From positions 1 through 8,522 of the forward strand of contig JAUYGU010000144.1 of assembly GCA_030690405.1 (NCBI GenBank): a DNA stretch of 8,522 bases, read 5' to 3'. The stretch comes from Dehalococcoidia bacterium. GTDB lineage: Bacteria > Chloroflexota > Dehalococcoidia > SM23-28-2 > RBG-16-64-32. The notes beneath the pieces were generated by a model. The model saw only the letters and a list, made by a program, of their open reading frames with translations, did not search any database and was not told where the DNA came from. Shown here piece by piece: positions 1 to 8,522 of the stretch. The stretch's first letter is position 1, and every line of letters begins with the position of its first letter. Both the position numbers and the translations under genes were made by a program.

Positions 1-2
1 TC

Positions 3-1049
3 ACGCAGGGGACCATCATCCGTCGCGACACGGGCTTCTGGCTCAGCAGCATAATCATGGCCGCGCTCTCTATGGCCGTCTTCGGCTGGCTGTTCAATCC
101 GGACACGCAGCCGTTCGACCTGGCGCTGGTGGACGAGGACCACTCGCAGGCCTCGCGGACGCTGATGGAGGCGTTCGAAGGGATCGATAGCGTTGAGACG
201 CGGGAGGGCTCCCGGGACGGCGAGCTGGCGTCGCTTCAGGACGGCGACCTGGGAGCGGTGGTGATCGTGCCGGAGGGGTTCGAGGACGAGCTGGCGGACG
301 GCTCCGCCTCTCTCGTCGTCTACTACGACAACTCCAACCCGATCCGCGTCGGCTATGCCACCAGCACCGTCAAAGCGGTGGTGGACAGCTACAACGAGCA
401 GTTCGTGGGCCAGAGCGACGCCGTCAAGCTGAGCGAGCAGGCGGTGTCTACGCGAAACGTAAGCTACATGGACTTCCTGACCCCGGGCATGGTGGGAATG
501 ACGATCATGTGGGTGAACCTGGGGGTCGGCTTCCTCCTGGTGACCTGGCGGGAGCAAGGCATCCTCCGCCGGCTGGGGGTGACGCCGCTCCGGCCCGGCA
601 GCCTCATCGCCAGCCAGGCGGTGTCCTTCTCCATCGTCTCGCTGATGCAGACGGTCATCATCCTCACGATGGGCCGCCTGGTCTTCGACGTGACGGTCAG
701 CGGCAGCTATCTGTGGCTGGCGGTGACCGTCGTCCTCGGCGTGGCGGCGATGCTCTCCATCGGTTACGTTATCGCCAGCCTGCTCAAGTCCGTGACATCG
801 GTCAACGCTGTGATAAACCTGGTTGCCTTCCCCATGATCTTCCTGGGCCGGTCCTACTTCCCGCTGGACCCGCCTCCGGCGGTGGCGCCGCTCGTTTACG
901 CGATTCCCCTCACGCACCTGAACGATGCCCTGCGCGAGATCGTGAACCACGGCGGCGGCCTCGGCGACCTCTGGCTGAGCTGGCTGATCCTCGCCGCCTG
1001 GGTGGTTGCCGGCTTTGGCCTGTCCATGCGGCTGTTCCGCTGGCAGTAG
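3..1049 (+). CDS. ABC-2 type transporter permease, 5'-truncated by window edge
   Basis: This is the membrane subunit of an ABC-2 type exporter. Its substrate cannot be told from the sequence. The frame is open from the first complete codon (position 3), and the residues before the ATG at 57 (GTIIRRDTGFWLSS) read as normal permease N-terminus leading into the first membrane helix, so the true start lies upstream of the window. Counting from the Met at 57, the end of helix 1 (about 1-13) is followed by a soluble extracytoplasmic loop of about 125 residues. Five hydrophobic helices follow at roughly 143-164, 184-206, 218-243, 247-264 and 306-327. The segment REQGILRRLGVTPLRP (165-180) matches the cytoplasmic coupling region typical of ABC-2 permeases, and IPLTHLNDALREI near 283-295 is also typical. 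The stop is TAG. The ATPase partner is not visible and is presumably upstream. The family assignment is firm; the transported compound is unknown. Confidence 0.88.
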   Translation, partial: TQGTIIRRDTGFWLSSIIMAALSMAVFGWLFNPDTQPFDLALVDEDHSQASRTLMEAFEGIDSVETREGSRDGELASLQDGDLGAVVIVPEGFEDELADGSASLVVYYDNSNPIRVGYATSTVKAVVDSYNEQFVGQSDAVKLSEQAVSTRNVSYMDFLTPGMVGMTIMWVNLGVGFLLVTWREQGILRRLGVTPLRPGSLIASQAVSFSIVSLMQTVIILTMGRLVFDVTVSGSYLWLAVTVVLGVAAMLSIGYVIASLLKSVTSVNAVINLVAFPMIFLGRSYFPLDPPPAVAPLVYAIPLTHLNDALREIVNHGGGLGDLWLSWLILAAWVVAGFGLSMRLFRWQ

Positions 1050-1056
1050 TTCTCCC

Positions 1057-1085
1057 TTGACGCGCCGCGCGGTCGGTGCTACCGT
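1057..1085 (+). promoter_or_regulatory. Candidate sigma-70 type promoter for the dsbA-like selenoprotein gene
   Basis: A TTGACG hexamer at 1057-1062 (five of six matches to TTGACA) is followed by a 17-nt spacer and TACCGT at 1080-1085, which keeps the key T, A and final T of a -10 box. Transcription would begin near 1092, leaving a short leader before the AGGAG ribosome-binding site at 1103-1107. It sits in the 66-bp gap after the permease stop. The -10 box is weak, and chance matches occur, so this is a suggestion that the gene is transcribed independently of the permease. Confidence 0.42.
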
Positions 1086-1115
1086 CCTGGCGGTGGGTCA
1101 AGAGGAGAATGGGCG

Positions 1116-1820
1116 ATGGCGCCGAAGCCAATCAGGGGAAGGCGGAGGGGCAGGGCGTACACCCGCTGGTGGGTCTACGCGGCGGGGGCGGCGGGGGGCG
1201 CGGCCGTTCTGGCGCTTTTCGTAATCGTTAGCGGCCTGACCGGCGGTGACACGGAAGATCCACCCCTGGTGGTGCCCGTTCCCAGGCCGGCAGGCCTGGC
1301 GCAGGAAGGGCACGTGCTGGGTGCCCCCAGCGCCCCGGTGACCATCACCGAGTACGCTGATTTCCAGTGACCGTTCTGCCGCAGGTTCGCCGTGGGCGTC
1401 CTCCCGACCATCGAAGAAGAGTTCCTGCTGACCGGTAAGGCGAAGCTGGAGCTGCGGCCTATCGCCTTCCTGGGGGAGCTCTCGGGGCTGGCCGCGCAGG
1501 CGGCCGAGTGCGCGAACGAGCAGGGCCGCTTCTGGCGGTTCCACGACATCCTGTACGCCAACCAGGGCGGTAAGGGCAGCGACGCTTTCTCGCGGGAGCA
1601 TCTCCAGCGGTTTGCGGAGGCGCTTGGCCTGGACACCGCCGCCTTCGCTTCCTGCCTCGACTCCGGTAAATACGCTTCGATGGTCGCGGACGATACGAAC
1701 GCCGCGCAGCAGCGAGGCGTCGACTCCACGCCGACGCTGTTCGTCAACGGCAGGGAGGTGGCGGGCAGCCTGGAGGAGATGAGGGCCGCGATACAGGGGG
1801 GCCTGTCTCCCGAATCCTGA
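1116..1820 (+). CDS. Membrane-anchored DsbA-like thiol oxidoreductase, candidate selenoprotein (Sec at TGA 1368-1370, active site UPFC)
   Basis: This is a 234-residue thioredoxin-fold protein of the DsbA/BdbD type (Thioredoxin_4-like), expected to make or exchange disulfides in secreted proteins. A basic N-terminus and one hydrophobic helix (about 18-41) anchor it, with the catalytic domain outside. The family's EYADFQ-CPFC motif is present, but its first Cys codon is TGA (residue 85), giving U-P-F-C; Cys88 is intact. After the TGA the same frame continues with the whole domain: AAECANEQGRFWRFHD near 130-145, a CLDSGKY segment around Cys180, and the cis-proline loop STPTLFVNG with Pro206. The ATG at 1116 has AGGAG 8 nt upstream; the ATG at 1109 is out of frame and too close. 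Termination is at TGA, with a second in-frame TGA two codons later. A SECIS-like hairpin follows the internal TGA. The alternative is a nonsense mutation or base error (TGC to TGA), which would leave an 84-residue stub. The nucleophile position and the hairpin favour selenocysteine. Confidence 0.8.
1368..1370 (+). other. In-frame TGA, proposed selenocysteine codon
   Basis: This TGA replaces the codon of the nucleophilic first cysteine of a CxxC active site, the position where selenocysteine substitutes in UxxC thiol oxidoreductases. Both flanks are conserved domain sequence in the same frame (EYADFQ before, PFCRRFA after), so no frameshift is needed. TGA is also the terminal stop of this gene, of gdhA and of rpoB, so the window does not point to a general reassignment of TGA; a local recoding signal is required. 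Confidence 0.75.
1383..1402 (+). promoter_or_regulatory. Candidate bacterial SECIS stem-loop
   Basis: The RNA can fold as a lower stem AGG (1383-1385) with CCU (1400-1402), an internal loop of U1386 U1387 opposite U1399, a 4-bp GC upper stem CGCC (1388-1391) with GGCG (1395-1398), and a GUG loop (1392-1394). Twenty-one nucleotides separate the UGA from the loop. Known bacterial SECIS elements lie inside the coding region just after UGA, with a short GC-rich upper stem and a G in the first two loop positions. The E. coli fdhF element has the same order: GG/CC pairs, bulged U, 4-bp stem and a loop containing GU. This would bind SelB carrying Sec-tRNA. The fold was worked out by hand, and short GC hairpins are common in such DNA, so the position is the stronger evidence. 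Confidence 0.65.
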
Positions 1821-1907
1821 GCGTGAGGCCTGAGGCCCGGGGCTACTACCCTTCAGACAGGGGGGCGTACTCCGCGGGCTAGGGACGCCGGCCAGGAGAA
1901 GGGGCGC

Positions 1908-3179
1908 TCAGGGGTAGATCCCCCGCACCCGCGTCGCCTCCTCGACGCGCGAGACGGCGAGAAGCATCGCGGCTTCCCGCAGGGAGGCGCGCTCCTTCTC
2001 CGCCAGGGCGCACACCTCCCGATAGGCGCGGGTGATCGCTCTCTGAAGCCGCTCCCGGACCTCCTCTTCCTCCCAGAAGAAGAACTGGAGGTCCTGCACC
2101 CATTCGAAGTAGGAGACGATGATCCCGCCGGCGTTGGCCAGGATGTCCGGCACCACCAAAACGCCCTTGTCCGCCAGGATGGCGTCTCCGTCCGGCGTGG
2201 TCGGCCCGTTGGCACCTTCGACAACGAACCTGGCGCGGACGCCGCGGGCGATCTGTCCGCTGATCTGCCCCTCCAGCGCCGCGGGGACGAGGAAGTCCAC
2301 CGGCAGCGTGAGCAGCTCCTCGCCGCTCAGCCGGTCGCCGCCCTTGAGATCGCTCAGGTTGGCGCCTTCGCTCTTGCGCGCCCAGAGCGCCTCCACGTCA
2401 AGCCCCTTCCCGTTGTGGAGGCCCCCGCTGGAGTCGGACAGGGCCACGATGCGCGCCCCCTCCTGGGCGAGGAGGGTGGCGGCGACGCCGCCGACGTTCC
2501 CAAACCCCTGCACGGCGACCGTCGCCCCCTCCAGCGCGATCCCCTTGTCGCGGCAGAGCTGCTGGATCACGTAGAGGATGCCGCGCCCGGTGGCCTCCTT
2601 GCGGCCCAGGCTGCCGCCGACGCTCACCGGTTTGCCGGTGACCACGCCGGCCTCAGTGTAGCCCCGGTGCATGCTGATCGTGTCCATGATCCAGGCCATG
2701 ATCCGTTCGTCGGTCCCCATATCCGGCGCGGGGATGTCCTGGTCGTGGCCGATGATGATGCTTATCTCCGTGGCGTAGCGCCGGGTGAGGTTCTCCAGCT
2801 CTGTGCGCGAGAGCGTCTTCGGGTCGACGACGACACCGCCCTTGGCGCCGCCGTAGGGCAGGTTGACGACAGCGCTTTTCCAGGTCATCCACATCGCCAG
2901 CGCGCGCACCTCATCCAGCGTCACCGCGGGATGGTAGCGAATGCCGCCCTTGGCGGGTCCGCGGGCGAGGTTGTGCTGGACGCGGTAGCCCGTGAACACC
3001 TTCGTGCTGCCGTCGTCCATCTGCACGGGGAAGTTGCTGGCCAGCTCTCTCTTGCAGCTGCCCAGCACCTCGCGCAGGCCGTGGTCCAGGTTCAGCCTTT
3101 CGGCGGCGGCCTGGAACTGGGCGATGGCTGTCTCTAGCGGGCCGGCCTCAGCCTTAGCCGTGACCTTGGGAATCGCCAT
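1908..3179 (-). CDS. gdhA: Glutamate dehydrogenase (Glu/Leu/Phe/Val dehydrogenase family)
   Basis: This 423-residue enzyme interconverts glutamate with 2-oxoglutarate and ammonia using NAD(P), and is normally a cytoplasmic hexamer. The substrate domain carries GPAKGGIRY with Lys77, WKSA with Lys101, the catalytic Lys113 in PYGGAKGG and Asp153 in PAPDMGT. The dinucleotide-binding loop is QGFGNVGG (224-231), and Asp249 at the end of the next strand hints at NAD rather than NADP. NAGGIIVSYFEWVQ (349-362) resembles glutamate rather than leucine dehydrogenases. Length is normal. The ATG at 3177-3179 has AGGTGA 6 nt upstream, and the stop is TGA. It lies 82 bp after rpoC on the same strand, with a 14-bp inverted repeat between them, so it may be read through from rpoBC or have its own control. 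Cofactor preference is an inference. Confidence 0.95.
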   Translation of the reverse strand: MAIPKVTAKAEAGPLETAIAQFQAAAERLNLDHGLREVLGSCKRELASNFPVQMDDGSTKVFTGYRVQHNLARGPAKGGIRYHPAVTLDEVRALAMWMTWKSAVVNLPYGGAKGGVVVDPKTLSRTELENLTRRYATEISIIIGHDQDIPAPDMGTDERIMAWIMDTISMHRGYTEAGVVTGKPVSVGGSLGRKEATGRGILYVIQQLCRDKGIALEGATVAVQGFGNVGGVAATLLAQEGARIVALSDSSGGLHNGKGLDVEALWARKSEGANLSDLKGGDRLSGEELLTLPVDFLVPAALEGQISGQIARGVRARFVVEGANGPTTPDGDAILADKGVLVVPDILANAGGIIVSYFEWVQDLQFFFWEEEEVRERLQRAITRAYREVCALAEKERASLREAAMLLAVSRVEEATRVRGIYP

Positions 3180-3185
3180 CGGATA

Positions 3186-3191
3186 TCACCT
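3186..3191 (-). promoter_or_regulatory. Ribosome-binding site of gdhA
   Basis: AGGTGA on the - strand lies 6 nt before the ATG of gdhA, which fixes that start. It begins only 10 nt after the 3' foot of the large hairpin, so folding of that hairpin could affect ribosome access. Confidence 0.7.
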
Positions 3192-3201
3192 GACTTTCGT
3201 C

Positions 3202-3238
3202 ACAAGAGGCCTTGGGGCGGGAATCCAAGGCCTCTTGT
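3202..3238 (-). terminator. Perfect 14-bp inverted repeat between rpoC and gdhA (terminator or leader hairpin)
   Basis: The arms 3202-3215 and 3225-3238 are exact reverse complements (ACAAGAGGCCTTGG type) around a 9-nt loop. In the rpoBC transcript the hairpin begins 23 nt after the rpoC stop codon, where a terminator would sit. No U-tract follows it (the next bases read GACGAAAGTCA), so it is not a standard Rho-independent terminator. It could end rpoBC transcription by another route, protect the 3' end of rpoC mRNA, or act in the gdhA leader. The structure is certain; the function is inferred. Confidence 0.55.
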
Positions 3239-3261
3239 CCATCGTCTAGCGCTGGCGCCGG

Positions 3262-8522
<5,261 letters not shown>

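Noticed and set aside
1368..1370. General reassignment of TGA as a sense codon
   Set aside because: rpoB, gdhA and the dsbA-like gene itself all end properly at TGA, and no other in-frame TGA occurs in the complete genes rpoC and gdhA.
1098..1747. - strand frames over the dsbA-like gene
   Set aside because: The + strand protein explains this region through conserved thioredoxin-fold motifs; the - strand frames show none.
1392..1820. A separate 142-residue gene starting with GTG at 1392, after a stopped small membrane protein
   Set aside because: The start would fall inside the thioredoxin fold just after the catalytic motif, with no credible ribosome-binding site, and the upstream and downstream pieces form one domain in the same frame.
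1821..1907. Possible bidirectional terminator between the converging dsbA-like gene and gdhA
   Set aside because: Only weak pairings are visible: a GGCC-TGA-GGCC hairpin at 1827-1837, and CCTGTCT (1802-1808) with AGACAGG (1855-1861) across a 46-nt loop. No T-tract follows on either strand.

Overview
The window comes from a high-GC bacterial chromosome. It holds five protein-coding genes, two of them cut by the window edges, and I see no RNA genes, mobile elements or CRISPR arrays. The RNA polymerase genes suggest Chloroflexota, possibly Dehalococcoidia: the beta' N-terminus reads [18 protein letters not shown] and is followed by a long charged insertion, and beta carries an extra segment near its C-terminus. 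This placement rests on remembered family patterns, not on a search.

Layout: on the + strand lie the 3' part of an ABC-2 type transporter permease (to 1049) and then, after a 66-bp gap with a plausible promoter, a membrane-anchored DsbA/thioredoxin-fold gene (1116-1820). On the - strand, reading from right to left, are the end of rpoB (8522-7673), complete rpoC (7683-3262, overlapping rpoB by 11 nt) and a glutamate dehydrogenase gene (3179-1908). The dsbA-like gene and gdhA converge across an 87-bp gap.

The standout is the dsbA-like gene. Its reading frame is interrupted once, by a TGA at 1368-1370, at the first cysteine position of the catalytic CPFC motif. The frame continues intact on both sides, so the active site reads U-P-F-C. 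A compact stem-loop with a loop starting in G follows 21 nt after the TGA. It resembles the bacterial SECIS of E. coli fdhF in its GG/CC lower stem, bulged Us, 4-bp upper stem and GU in the loop. The best reading is a selenocysteine-containing, extracytoplasmic thiol oxidoreductase that a standard gene caller would split or call a pseudogene.

The remaining genes are mostly housekeeping. rpoB and rpoC encode the polymerase beta and beta' subunits and look translationally coupled. gdhA links 2-oxoglutarate/ammonia and glutamate. It follows rpoC closely, with a perfect 14-bp inverted repeat between them that may terminate rpoBC transcription or control the gdhA leader.
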